Shown here: one piece after another, positions 46,436-58,335 of the stretch
Position numbering within the stretch: position 1 is the first letter of the stretch
Layout: each line of letters opens with the position of its first letter
DNA from: Lutjanus erythropterus
Lineage: Eukaryota; Chordata; Actinopteri; Lutjaniformes; Lutjanidae
NCBI GenBank assembly: GCA_020091685.1
Contig: CM034604.1
Location: 7,073,192-7,137,191 of the forward strand
DNA length: 64,000 bases
Direction: 5' to 3'
The notes under the pieces: model-generated
The model's input: the letters and a program-made list of their open reading frames with translations, nothing else
Databases searched by the model: none
What the model was told of the DNA's origin: nothing
Position numbers and translations under genes: made by a program

Positions 46436-49400
46436 TCTAAACATGAAGGCAAAACGAAGGCGTGGCCTGGCGAGTTTGCTGCAAGCGTTTTGGTGTCTGG
46501 TGAGGTTCGGCCTTGCGAAGGCCTTTGAGTAGCATACTGGTGTGGGAGTGACACAGGGCTAGGCATGGTGCTCCAGAGGACAGTTTAACTAAGAAGTTAA
46601 TACCACTGATGTAAACCTGAATGGTTGAAGACTTGATATTAAGGATGGAATGAGCAAAAGAAATGAAACTAGAGTGTGTCAGGATGTCGAGAGTGGGGAA
46701 TGGAAGATTGTGGGAGGCGTGGAAGGCCTTGAAGCAGTTCCATCCTGTCAGGTAAGATGAGAGTGTTCGCAGGGCGACACTGTTGAGGATTGCAATTAGT
46801 GAAGTGGTTACCAGATATTCCAGCTGGGGGGTCAGTTGAGGATGGTGGCTGAAAATGGTGGGACAGGGGTTGGAAGAGGGTCAGAGGCTGGTGCCAATTG
46901 TCTGAATTTCTGTAATGAGAAGCGAGAAAGTAAGTCAGCGATTGAGTTGTTGTGACGTGGGATGTGCAAAGCTCGCATGATGAATTGGTTCTGGGCTGAA
47001 GTCAGAGTAAGTCTCCGCATGAACTGCATGATATCTAGGCACTGGGACCGTCCTTTATTGATAATATCAACGACAGCAATATTGTCACAGTGGATGGCAA
47101 TGATCTTTCTGGACCATTTGTGCCCCCAAAGGATAGCGGCTACGATGACTGTGTACGTTTTGTAGATGGCAGAGGAAGGAGTGAGGGATGTCAATTCGGG
47201 CGGCCATTTGGCTGAGAACCACCTGCCGTCAAAGTAGCCACCGATACCGATGGAGGGGCTGTGTCTGTGAAGAGCTGGAAGTCTTCTGGCTGAGTGATGT
47301 GGTCATCGTAAAAGAAGGAGATGCCATTCCACGACGAGAGGAATGGATGACACATTTTCAGTTCTATCTTGCATGCATCGTCCAGTGTGACATGGCCATG
47401 GAGGGATGGAATGGCGGTGGCAATGGAAAGGAGGTGTGATACAAAGGGTCTACCTTGGGGGATGATGCGGATGGCGTAGTTGAGATGGCCCAAGAGTGAG
47501 ACAAGTTGGCATTTGGTGCATCTGTGAGTCAGAAGGAAACTGGAAATGAGTAAGGAAAGCCAGTGGATTTTTTCAGTAGGCAGGGTTGCTTGGAGCAAGA
47601 CTAAGTCAAGGGTGATGCCAAGAAACTCTAGAAATGTGCTGGGACCCTCTGTTTTCTCGGAAGAGAGAGGTACTCCGAGTTCATGGAAAGCGGAGATCAG
47701 AGTGGAAAGACCAAATGATGGGGGAGAAAAAGGTGGCATGACTGAGAATGTCGTCCAGAAGATGTATAACAAACGGGAGTTTGTAGTTGTTTGTCAGGAT
47801 CCAGCACAGTGCTTTGGAAAGGAAGAAAGATTTTTGGGCTGCTCTTACACCCAAAGGTCAGGCGTGCTGCAAAATAGTACGCACCCTTCCAGAGGACACC
47901 AAAGAGATGCCAGTAGTTGGATTGGAAGGACTTTGAAGTCGCTGGTGATATCCGCCTTAGACAGCCAGGCTCCTTGGCCTGCGATGCGGATAAGTGAGAT
48001 GGCATGATCGATTGTCGCATACTGCATTGAGAAGTCCGGGCTTGGAATGAGACTGTTAATACTAGGGATGGTGGAACCGTGAGGGGAAGAGTGATCAATA
48101 ATGAGTCTCTTTTTTCCCCGAGTAATTTCTGGTGGCTATGCCTAATGGACTGATCTTGAATTTGGGGAAGGGTGGGGTGGAAAATGGACCAATCTTGAAT
48201 CCGTGTTCAACTTCCTTAAGCAAAAGTTTGTCAACCACTGTGGGCTCAGAAATGGCGGACTGCAAGTTGTGGCATGTGTAAGAGGCACAGGGGGGAGCCT
48301 ACGAAAAACGGTGGAGCTCGGTTTATTTGGGGCTGTGATGTGGGGCAAGGAAGTGGTGAGGGTGCATGATGTGGCTGGGTGAGACGGTGCACCACAGAGA
48401 TCACAACACATAGTACCGAGCTGCAAAAACCCGGCAATGCAGTTCGGAGTGTAGTGCCCCCCAGTATGTGCCCTGGTTAAAATGCTGCAGTCGATTGGCG
48501 GCTTGCGTAGCGAAAAGAGTGTGGTAAGTGTGTGTGTGTGTGTGTGGAGTTCAGGAACCAGCTGGAGCTGGAGCTGTGGAAAAAAGAGGTACATTTAAAG
48601 TGGGATGAACAGTGTTAGTTACATGTGGGTTATGAGGAGGGGGTAAGGGGTAGGGGAGGTGGAAAAGAAGAGACAGTGGGAAGCTGAAGGCTTTGGCCGA
48701 GGCTGCCACTGTTGCTTGTTGATGTAGGAGCAGTCTGTGGAGCTGTGGTGGTGGGCATCAGGGTGGGAGGAGCTACAGTGGCCAAAGAAGATTGAATAGG
48801 AAAGGCAGATGGAAGGGAAGAAGAAAGGATGCAGGGATGGAGGGATGCATGTGCTCGTGAAGGCTGGGGGAAAGAGGAGGGATGAGATTGCTCTGAAATG
48901 GGGAGAGCTTGAGCTGGTTTAGATACGACCTGGCCCTGTGAGAGGGCTGATGTGGGAGGCCGGGCATCGTCGGCCATGGAGTGCGTCATGACGTCGTCGG
49001 TGTGGGCGTCGCGACGCTGGGAGTCGGGAAGAGGTCGGGAAGCATGCCGAGAGCGAGCAGAGTTTTGCCTTGTTGTTGGTGCGACGGAAGGAAATGTGCC
49101 GCTGGCTGAGGGCGTGCTTCAGCCGAGCAATTGTCCACTCAGATATATCAGGAGTAGAAGGACAGTGTGAGTGTTGGCTGGGCAAGTGACGGTCTCAGTG
49201 GCTTCACCTGTCATCCAAGCACTCGGATTGTGGGCGGATGCCCAAAGATGCCCATCTTGGAGGAGGAATGTCCCCCAAATGTCGATAATGGGATCTCCCC
49301 CGGGAGCTGCTGGACGGCAAAGGCCCAACGATGTTGGAAGTATTGGAGGATGGATGCTGAGAGTCTGGGGGAACATGGACGGTTGACCGCAACCGGGGCT

Positions 49401-49512
49401 GCTGAGGTGGTGGGCAGTGAGGAGAAGGGGAGGACTCAGGTACAATGGGAATGAATTGGTCTTCCTCGAACTGATCGCTGTCGGATGGATTCAGAAAGAG
49501 CTCTTCGTCCAT
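46436..49512 (-). mobile_element. Tyrosine-recombinase retrotransposon (Ngaro/DIRS-like), 3'-truncated
   Basis: Minus-strand domain order. Gag-like (49512-48142) starts MDEELFLNPSDSDQFEED, has a Pro-rich linker and a SAP-like segment (WTIARLKHALSQRHISFRRT, about 49140-49080). RT (48030-47690) has SKADITSDFKVLPI (motif A), FGCKSSPKIF (motif B) and HLLDDIL (motif C), in three different frames. Next is a connection/RNase H region (47700-46832; EFLGITLDLVLLQATLP, LFTDTAP, LWGHKWSRKIIAIHCDNIAV, RALHIPRHNNSIADLLSRF). Then the tyrosine recombinase N-terminus (about 46830-46440) has LRTLSSYLTGWNCFKAFHAS, LPFPTLDILTHSSFISFAHS and SSTIQVYISGINFL. The catalytic R-H-R-Y part is missing. Frameshifts show inactivity. 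RT-RH followed by a recombinase instead of integrase defines this class. Confidence 0.8.
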
Positions 49513-49659
49513 TGTTTGGTATGTTTCATAGCTGACTAGTCTCTCACAGATGTGGAAACAGAGTCAAAGGGTGGGGAAATGGGTGAGGTGTGCTTAAGTA
49601 CTCATAGTACGGAAATGAATCTGTCTGAGGCATGGTCTTTGTTCCTGAATCTTGTTATA

Positions 49660-49845
49660 AAACTTCATTAGTTGGAGGATGAATGCAGAGAGCACCATGG
49701 AATATGGATGGCTGACCGCACCCAGGCTTGCTGAAGCGTCAGAATGCTTGAGGATGGAGAGGCCTCAGTTACGACAGGAATTAGCTGATCGTCTTTGAAC
49801 TGACCACTATCAGATGGATTCAGACAGAGGTCCATTATTTTAGGT
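49660..49845 (-). repeat. Second, diverged copy of the YR element's 5' region
   Basis: 'GATGGATTCAGACAGAGGTC' (49813), 'GCTGACCGCACCCAGGCTTG' and 'TTAGCTGATCGTCTTTGAAC' parallel 49330-49512 in the same orientation. Either an older tandem element fragment or part of the split direct repeats seen in Ngaro-type elements. Confidence 0.55.
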
Positions 49846-50728
49846 TACAGGTTTTCTTTACAGGTTGGCTTTGTTTGTAATTTGCCTGAATTTTGTGATT
49901 TATCTGTTGGTCTTACTCTTTTCAGAGGATAAGTCGCAGAAGTGGCCACTTAAATGTAGAAGTTATGTACATGGTATAGCTGTGTACTCAACAGATTTAA
50001 AACAGGTCTTAACTTTGTCTGGTGTTTTGATTTCCGTTGATTACCTCATGTTGGGAGAATTGATGTGTTTAAATGCAGATGTGCCTGAAGATGCAAAACC
50101 AAAATAAAGATTATGCATGATGAAGAATAACCTAAAAGTGACTGCTATGAAACTGTAATGATAAAGATTAAAACTTAGAGAAGTGTTAAGCTTTTCTCTC
50201 TTTCATAAACAAGTTTTCTGTTTACCATGACACTTGATGCACCATCTAGTAGAGGGGCCTTTATTATTTCAGTTCATTTTGTGCTTACACGTTATGTTAA
50301 TCAATATTTTTTTGTACTTAATCAAGTTGCCATATACTAAATACTAAATAATTCACAACAATGAAAAGTGCATGGGTTAGTGTGTGGGGTCAGTAGGAGT
50401 GTAAAATTCATTTTTACCCCAGAAACCCGTACAACAGTGTTACTCAACTCATCAACATCCTTCACTCTTTTATTATCGCCCTATTTTAGACTATCATCCA
50501 AAACTTGAATATCTGTCCCTCCTTCCTGAGAAACAAAGTTTGAATCAACTGATTTTTATTGTGAAGAAGAAAAAGGTTGGAGGCACCTGGGAGCCTACTG
50601 AGGGTCAGATTTGGCCTGTTGGTAACAAGTTGAGTATCACTGCCCTACAAGGATAATATTTCCCTGTCTGAACTGACAGATAAAAGATTTGAGTTTAAAT
50701 AAGTTTTTGACAGCAACTTTCTGTCTCA
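49846..50728. other. Orphan receptor-unit 3' flank (unit H) with MITE copy
   Basis: From about 50215 ('GATGCACCATCTAGTAGAGG') it matches the start of units A and F, and it includes a shortened MITE copy (50435-50642). It is cut at 50728 ('GCAACTTTCTGTCTCA') by the repeat arm. No receptor remains. 49846-50215 has a short unrecognised frame. Confidence 0.65.
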
Positions 50729-52145
50729 CCCACGCGCCACTCAGGGGGCCGGCGGCCGCGGCTTCGTGGCCGGATTCGCCCCGGGCGAAGAGGCTCTGTG
50801 ATTGTCACAGCCTTTTGACATCCCCTTAAGGAATTTGAAGTCGCTTCCTGTCGCCGCTAGGTGGCGCTATGAGTATGTCTCCTGATTGTCATGTGGATGT
50901 GTTCAGACCAGGAAAAATGGCCGCCAAATTCGAAATGGCTGGCTTTCTGTTGGGTTTGGCCTATGCATCAAAGAGGCTTTTTTGTGCGTCTCTGTGTGAT
51001 ACATGTACGTACCGATTTTTGTGCATTTTGGCGAAACTTGCTACGGGGGGTGCTGCACTTTAAAGGGCGTGGCCAAGCCATACGGCCACGCCCATTGACG
51101 AAACTCATACCACATGTTCAGGCCTGGACCTTTAACAAACATGTCAAGTTTCAGTCAGATTGAACCAAGTACACTAAAGTTAGCCACTTTCTGTGTTTTG
51201 GTGAAACACTGACCTTCGCCGCGCTCTCAGGGCAACACCGTTTGATGATACGCCAAGATCTTCGTAATATAGCACAACCAAGGTCTTACTGTGGTCCTGA
51301 CAAAATTTGAGTTGGATATAGTCAACGTGCTGGGAGCAGTACCTCAATGTCTAATACATGTAATTTCCTGTTGTCACCAGGGGGCGCTATGACAATCACG
51401 GAATGTTGTCATACACATATGTTCAGGGCGGGACTATTATCAACCATATGAAGTTTGGTGCAGATCGGAACATTTATGGTAAAGTTATAGCAATTTCGTG
51501 TTTCATGGCGAGACATCAAACTTCGCCACCACCTGACGGCCACGGCCTTCAACGAGGGCATAATCTTTTAATAACTTTTGATCACAATGTTGTCTAGATA
51601 GTACACAGTGATTTTGAAGCCGTTCTGATCAATCTTGTAGGAGGAGTTCGTTAAAATACCACACGTGAAAAACACCAAAAATGGTCACAAAATTCAAAAT
51701 GGCCGACTTCCTGTTGGGTTTGGCCAAGGGGTCCAAGAGGCTTTTTTGTGTGTCTGGATGTGATACATATCTGTACCAAGTTTCGTGCATGACGGTGAAA
51801 CGTGCCGCAGGGGCTGATGTTTAAGGGGTGTGGCCAAGTCATTTGTGACATAGATGTGTGACATAGATGTGTTAAGGGCGGGACTATTATCCATCACAAG
51901 AAGTTTGGTGCAGATCGGACCATTTATGCTAAAGTTATAGCAATTTCGTGTTTTTTGACGTGGGTGTTGCGAGATACCAAAATTCACCCTTCCGCAGCGG
52001 CCGCGCCCTTCAATGATATGAAGATCTTTTAATAACTTTTGATCAAAATGTTGTTGAGCTCGTTCAAACCAATTTTGAAGTCAATCGGATTAATCCTGTA
52101 GGAGGAGTTCGTTAAAATATGAACGGACGGTGCTCAGGCCCTAAT
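50729..52145 (+). repeat. Left arm of an inverted pair of high-copy fish repeats
   Basis: It begins CCCACGCGCCACTCAGGGGG, GC-rich with CCGGCGGCCGCGG and GCCCCGGGCGAAG, and ends 'GGACGGTGCTCAGGCCCTAA'. The body contains 'GGGCGGGACTATTATCAACC', 'GAAGTTTGGTGCAGATCGGA' and 'ATAACTTTTGATCA.AATGTTGT', each more than once. The same modules lie in reverse order and orientation at 55213-57860. Frames with 'KWPPNSKWLAFCWVW' and the like are by-products of the repeat. Confidence 0.75.
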
Positions 52146-54013
52146 TAATGAACCAAAACAACACGAAAACAACAACTGTTCAGAAGGGGTGTGTCCATTG
52201 TTTCTAATTTGGGGAAATTGACTCCTTTGAAAGAATTTACCGCCACCTTCCGTCGTGGAGGGGTTTGAGAACCTGAATGTGCTTCAGGTCCTAAGTGACG
52301 GGTCAGATTAAGAGTGGTTCCAATGCCCCCAGTGAGTGCTGGAAGATCAGGGTCGTTTACATCACCTGGATTGGCGTTACCAGGGACCCACCCCAGGGCC
52401 AGGCCCAGGGTTGGGGCTTGCAAGCAAGCGCCTGGTGGCTGGGTCTTTGCCCACGGGACCCAGTCGGGCCCAGCCTGAATAAGCGACGTGGGCCCGCCTT
52501 CCTGTAGGCCCGTCACCTGTAGGAGGGTTCAGAAGGGGCTGATGCAGTGTGGTTTGGCGGGGGCCCCGACGACCCAAACCTGGGATATGGAATCTGACTG
52601 TAGGGACATGGAATGTCACCTTGCGGAGGGGGAAGGAGCCTGAGCTAGTGCTCAGAGGTTGAGCAGTACCGGCTAGAGATAGTCGGGCTCACCTCCACGC
52701 ACAGTCTGGGCTTGGGAACCCAACTCCTTGAGAGAGGCTGGACTCCTTTCTGCTCTGGAGTTGCCCACGGCGAGAGGCGGTATGTACCATGTACTGGACT
52801 TTTCCCCATTGAACAAGAGGGTCGTCGCCCTATGCCTTTGGGTCGGGGATAGGTGCCTTATTGTTGTTTCGGCCTATGGGCCGAACAGCAGTGCAGAGTA
52901 CCCGGCTTTCTTAGAGACCTTGGGAGGGGTGCTGGAAAGTGCTCCAACTGGGGACTCCGTCATTCTGCTGGGGGACTTCAACACCCACGTGGGTGGCAAC
53001 AGTGTTACCTGGAGGGGCGTGATTGGGAGGAACGCCCCCCCTGATCTGAACCTGAGTGGTGTTCTGTTATTGGACTTCTATGCTAGTCACAATTTGTCCA
53101 TAACGAACACAATGTTCAAGCATAAGGGTGTCCATCAGTGCACGTAGAACGGGGACGCCCTAGGTCGGAGGTCAATGATCGACTTTGTCGTCATGTCAAC
53201 TGACCTTCGGCCGTATGTCTTGGACACTCAGGTGAAGAGAGGGGCTGAGCTGTCAACTGATCATCACCTGGTGGTGAGTTGGATCCGCTGACTTAGAGGA
53301 AGCTGGACAGACTTGGCAGGCCCAAACGTATTGTGAAGGTCTGTTGGGAACGTCTGGTGGAACCCTCTGTCAGTGGGTCTCACCTCCAGGAGAGCTTTGA
53401 CCAGATCCTGGGGGAGGTTGGAGACATTGAGTCTAAATGGACTATGTTCTCCACCTCCATTGTTGACTCGGCCATTCGGAGCTGTGGCCATAAGGTCTCC
53501 GGTGCCTGCCACGGTGGCAATCCCCAAACCCGGTGGTGGACACCGGATGTAAGCAATGCTGTCATGCTGAAGGAGGAGTCTTATTGAGCTTGGTTAGCTC
53601 ATGGGACGCCTGAAGCAGCGGACAGGTACCGGCAGGCCAAGCGTGCTGCGGGCCAGGCGGTTGTGGAAGCAAAAACCTGGGTATTGGAAAAGTTTGTTGA
53701 GGCCATGGAGGAGGACTACCGGTCGGCCTCGAAGAGATTCTGGCAAACCGTCCAGCGCCTCAGAAGGGTAAACAGTGCCAGTGTTGGCAGGGCACTCAGG
53801 TTGGCAGAGTGGGGAGCTGTTGACTTTAACTGGGGCAGTGGAAGGAATACTTCGAGGATCTCCTCAATCCCACTGACACGCCTTCCGTAGAGGAAGCAGA
53901 GGCTGAGGAGCCAGAGGGGACTGAGGTAGTTCGGAAGCTCCTCAGTGGCAAGGCACCGGGGGTGGATGAGATCCACCCTGAGTACCTCAAGTCCCTGGAT
54001 GTTGTAGTGCTGT
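52146..54013 (+). mobile_element. RTE-type LINE, 5' half (endonuclease), 3'-truncated
   Basis: A GC-rich 5' leader (52150-52600) precedes GTWNVT and AP-endonuclease blocks: VVSAYGPNSSAEYPAFLETL, SVILLGDFNTHVGGNSVTWR, LLLDFYASHNLSITNTMFKH, RRSMIDFVVMSTDLRPYVLD and ELSTDHHLVVSW (TDHH, the catalytic Asp-His end). A linker follows, then the start of RT, with GKAPGVDEIHPEYLKSLDVV at the end. 53713-54013 overlaps the start of the LINE at 39411, so both belong to one family. Unusually the 3' half is missing. Confidence 0.83.
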
Positions 54014-54062
54014 AAAAGTTCTTTTCTGTGAATGATTTGTTTTTTAATTGTTTATATTTGCA

Positions 54063-55190
54063 GGTCCACCTCAGCGATGATGGTGGCATGGAGATCTTAG
54101 CCCAGTTGCTGTGGGTTTTGGCCTATCAGCAGCTTGAAAAACCATCACCCGAACCTAAGGTTCCTCACAAACCACCACCTCCTGTGAGAACCTTTGCTCC
54201 CAAGGTGGTCGTGAAGGGAGTGATGTTATGCCATGTCCATCAAACCCTTTTGAATGGACGCTTGTTGGCAAGAACTGGAAGGTAAGACTTTACAAACCGT
54301 TATTATGTTTGTGACTTTTTGAAAAAAAAAAGTTTCCTTAAGCAGCTTAGTATACTAATGATCAAAGAGTACTCGTGTTAAATACAAACTATGCTGTTTG
54401 TCATTACAGAGAAACAATCCTGAGGACATCCTGCAGTCCTCTGATACACACAAACGCAGGATGGTTCACCAGCAGGTTTGTCATGTTTTTATTATGCTGT
54501 GTCTGGTCTGCTTTTTTACTCAGACAAATTTTCAGCAATAGTCTTCCTGCAATTTTTTTTTTACAGGTGGTGCTGAAGGACTGAATCCTCTCCAGTTCAG
54601 CAGTGACATTTTGGATACAATGGATCAAGTTGTTCCATCGCATCTGACTACCCCTGTGTACGTGTCAAAGCCTGTTCCACATGGCAAGCAAGTAATGTGC
54701 ATGCAAATTATGTTTGTTGAGGCCTTTTTTACAAAATGTATTTTAGTTCTCACCAGGCCTGGGAGGGTTACAATTAACAAAAAAAAAAGTCTTCCTAAAT
54801 AGTAACTCCTTACCTGCTGGAACCTAATCCAAGTATCACAATATTACAGCAATGAACTTGATTACTTTTTGTTTCTTTTGGTTTACTACAATATAAAATA
54901 TGATGCAGTTATGTAGGCAAATGTTTTACATTCATTGTTGATTAGTTACCTTTTTTGTATCTAGATTATGTAATCCTAATCCAAGTAATCCGTTACTCCC
55001 CAAGCCTGGTCCTGACAAACAGTTAACCACAGTGATGACTGCTTACATTGTACAAAAGGACCTATATGCCAATTATGTCTTCAAGAAGTTTCTTTTGTTT
55101 TTCTTACATTAGGCGCCAAATGTGGAACGACAGCGGACAGCTGTTGCCTCAAGGAGGAGACCTGCTAGGCAGCAGGTTGGTCATTTATTT
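54063..55190 (+). other. Unidentified exon-like series
   Basis: Four segments with splice-like edges: 54063-54281 (after TTGCAG, before GTAAGA; VHLSDDGGMEILAQLLWVLA...KPPPPVRTFAPKVVVKGVML), 54410-54475 (after TTACAG, before GTTTGT; RNNPEDILQSSDTHKRRMVHQQ), about 54568-54691 (after TTACAG, before GTAATG; GAEGLNPLQFSSDILDTMDQ...YVSKPVPHGKQ) and 55114-55176 (after ATTAG, before GTTGGT; APNVERQRTAVASRRRPARQQ). Codon-like composition and clean acceptors suggest host-gene exons. The phases of segments 2 and 3 do not join without a stop, so it may be a decayed or transposon-captured gene. I do not recognise the family. Confidence 0.35.
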
Positions 55191-55212
55191 CAAAGTAATA
55201 TTTGACTAATTA

Positions 55213-57870
55213 GGGCCCGAGCACCGTCCAGAGCGAGGACCCTATTGAAACTGAAGGAATTATTATTCCTTTTTAGGGCCCAAGCACCGAACGGTGCAAG
55301 GACCCTATTGAAACTGAAGGAATTATTATTAGGGCCTGAGCACCGTCCGGTGTGAGGACCCTATTGAAACTGAAGGAATTATTATTAGGGCCCGAGCACC
55401 GTCCGGTGCGAGGACCCTATTGAAACTAATCGCTTATTTGGGGGCCTTAACATGCATGAAAGCGCGAAGAGTTTTGGCGGTCGCATCAGTCCCAGCGAAA
55501 AATTTTGTATTTTAGGGTTGTTGGCGGTAGGAGGTCCAAAATGGCTAGGCCACGTCCCTTAAACAACAGCTCCTCCGGCTCATATCACCGATCTTCACGA
55601 AAATCAATACACACGTAGAACATATCCCAACGCACAAAAAAGTCTCTTACACCCACTGGCCAAACCCAACAGGAAGTCCACCATTTTGAATTTTGTGGCC
55701 ATTTTTGGCGTTTTACACGTCATATTTTAACTCCTCCTACAGGATTTATCATAATGGGTTCAAAATCACTGTGTACCATCTAGATAACATTATGATCAAA
55801 AGTTATTAAAAGATTGCACTATCGTTAAAGTGCCTGGCCGTGAGGTGACGGCGAAGTTTGATGTCTCGCCATGAAAAACGAAATTGCTATAATTTCAGCA
55901 TAAAAGGTCCAATCTGCACCAAACTTCACATGTTTGATAATAGTCCCGCCCTGAACACACGTATATGAAAATATTCCATAATTGTCATAGCGCCCCTTGG
56001 TGGTGACAGGAAATGTCATGTTTTACAGTTTGAAGTGCTGCTCCCATAACGTTGACCATATCTGACTCAAATTTGGTCAGGAAGGCCTTAAGACCTTGGT
56101 AATGCTGTACTATAAAAATTGTGATGTATCATCCAATGGCGTTTTCGTGACGGAGCGGCGAAGTTGATGTTTCGCCAAAACGCAGAAAAGTGGCCTGAAC
56201 TTCAGTGTCTTTGGTCATATCTGCCTGAAACTTCACATGTGTGTTAACGGTCCATGTCTGAACATGTGATATGAGTTTCGTTGATGGGCCACGCCCTTTA
56301 AACATCAGCCCCTGCGGGACGTTTCACCGACATGCACGAAAATCGGTACACATATGTATCACGCCGAGCCGCACAAAAAAGCCTCTTGGACCCACTGGCC
56401 AAACCCAACAGGAAGTCGGCCATTTTGAATTTTGTGACCATTTTTGGCGTTTTTCACGTGTGGTATTTTAACGAACTCCTCCTACAGGATTGATCAGAAC
56501 GGGTTCAAAATCACTGTGTACCATCTAGACAACATTGTGATCAAAAGTTATTAAAAGATTACGCCCTCGTTGAAGGGCGTGGCCGTCAGGTGGTGGCGAA
56601 GTTTGATGTCTCGCCATGAAAAACGAAATTGCTATAACTTTACCATAAATGGTCCGATCTGCACCAAACTTCACATGGTTGATAATAGTCCCGCCCTGAA
56701 CATATGTGTATGACAATATTCCGTGATTGTCATAGCACCACCTGGTGACAACACATTGACAATATCTAACTCAAATCTTGTCAGGAAGACAGTAAGATCT
56801 TGGTTGTGCTTTATTGTGAAGATCTCGGCGTATCGTCAAACGGCGTTACCCTGACAGCGTGGCGAAGGTCAGTCTTTCACCAAAACACAGAAAGTGGCAT
56901 TAACTTTAGTGTCCTTAGTTCAATCTGACTGAAATTTGACATGTTTGTTAAAGGTCCAGGCCTGAACATGTGGTATGAGTTTGGTCAATGGGCATGGCCG
57001 TATGGTTTGGCCACGCCCTTTAAAGTGCAGCATAAAAGGTCCAATCTGCACCAAACTTCACGTTTGATAATAGTCCCGCCCTGAACACACGTATATGAAA
57101 ATATTCCATAATTTTCATAGCGCCCCCTGGTGGCGACAGGAAATGTCATGTTTTACAGTTTGAAGTGCTGCTCCCACCACATTGACCATATCTGACTCAA
57201 ATTTGGTCAGCGAGGCCTTAACATTTTGGTAATGCTATATTGTGAAGATTATGATGTATCGTCAAACGGCGTTGCGAAGAGAGTGAGGCAAAGTCGATGT
57301 TTCGCCAAAACGCAGAAAAGTGGCCTGAACTTCAGTGTCCTTGGTCATATCTGCCTGAAACTTGATACGTTTGTTAATGGTCCATGTCTGAACATGTGAT
57401 ATGAGTTTCGTTGATGATTTAAACATCAGCCTCTGCGAGACGTTTCACCGACATGCACGAAAATTGGTACACATATGTATCACGCCGAGACAAGCGTGTA
57501 ATCAAAACTTATTAAAAGATTTTGTCAGCATTAAATGGTGAGGCTGTGGCGTGGCCTCGAGTTTTGATGTCTCACCATGAAAGACGAAATTGCTATAACT
57601 TGGGTGTACAGGGTCCGATCCGCACCAAACTTCACAGGTGTCATAGAAGTCCCAGTCTGAACACATCCACATGACAATCAGGAGATATACTCATAGCACC
57701 GCCTAGCGGCGACAGGAAGCAACATCAAATTCCTTAAGGGGATGTCCAAAGGCCATGACAATCACATAGCCTCTTCGCCCGGGGCGAATCCAGCCATGAT
57801 GCCGCGGCCGCCGGCCGCCAACCCCCCGAGTGGCGCGTGGGTGCGAGGGCCCGGAAAACGCTGCTTGCAG
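55213..57870 (-). repeat. Right arm of the inverted repeat pair, with internal tandem copies
   Basis: It starts with four tandem copies (55213-55430) of a unit of about 60-80 bp, 'AGGGCCCGAGCACCGTCCGG...GAGGACCCTATTGAAACT'. The body holds three copies of 'AATAGTCCCGCCCTGAACA' (about 55938, 56682, 57068) and two of 'TGGCGACAGGAAATGTCATG'. It ends with 'CTTCGCCCGGGGCGAATCCA', CGGCCGCCGGCC, GAGTGGCGCGTGGGTG and 'GGAAAACGCTGCTTGCAGCT'. This is the reverse complement of the 50729-52145 family. No coding potential. Confidence 0.75.
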
Positions 57871-57889
57871 CTTTAATTGGGTCTTATAA

Positions 57890-58335
57890 TGGTGCAAGGC
57901 AGAGTGTGTCCTGTGTCCTGTGCCAAACTTCAGGCTATTGATGAATATGCCCTGCCTCCAACTAAAAAAAATCTCATGTGTTTTTGGGGACTAAAAGGGG
58001 AATTACCAATGTTTTTGTAGAATTTTTTTCCTACTGATTTTGCTGCTCTCACAGATCTGTTGAAGGCTAAGGCTAAATGTATGTGGTCCCCAGAAATTCT
58101 CAGAGTGTTAAAGCCCTGATTTGTAATGCTTCTGTTTTGACTGCACCTCCATGGGATAAAGCATTTAACTTGAAGTAGATGCCAGTTAGAGAAAAAGATA
58201 TAGCACCTCTTTTCTGGAGGAAGTGGGTGATTCAACAGTGCAACTGGGAAAAGAAGGTGTGTTAACTTTAATGTAACTGATTCGAGGAAACTGGAAAATG
58301 GAATGTGGCATGTTGTATTTTCCAGATATTTAACA
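57890..58335 (+). mobile_element. Ty3/gypsy fragment (RT to RNase H)
   Basis: Broken frames read YALPPTKKNLM, then TDFAALTDLLKAKAKCMWSP and PWDKAF, the RT-thumb to RNase H junction of gypsy elements. It differs in sequence from relics 1-3, so probably another family. Confidence 0.6.

Noticed and set aside
46294..46566. A 90-residue minus-strand frame
   Set aside because: It spans the junction of the MITE-like fragment and the YR element and matches no protein pattern.
50869..51163. Frames of 64-90 residues in 50.8-52.0 kb, repeated in reverse at 56271-56716
   Set aside because: They fall in a high-copy non-coding repeat; overlapping frames on both strands are equally open.
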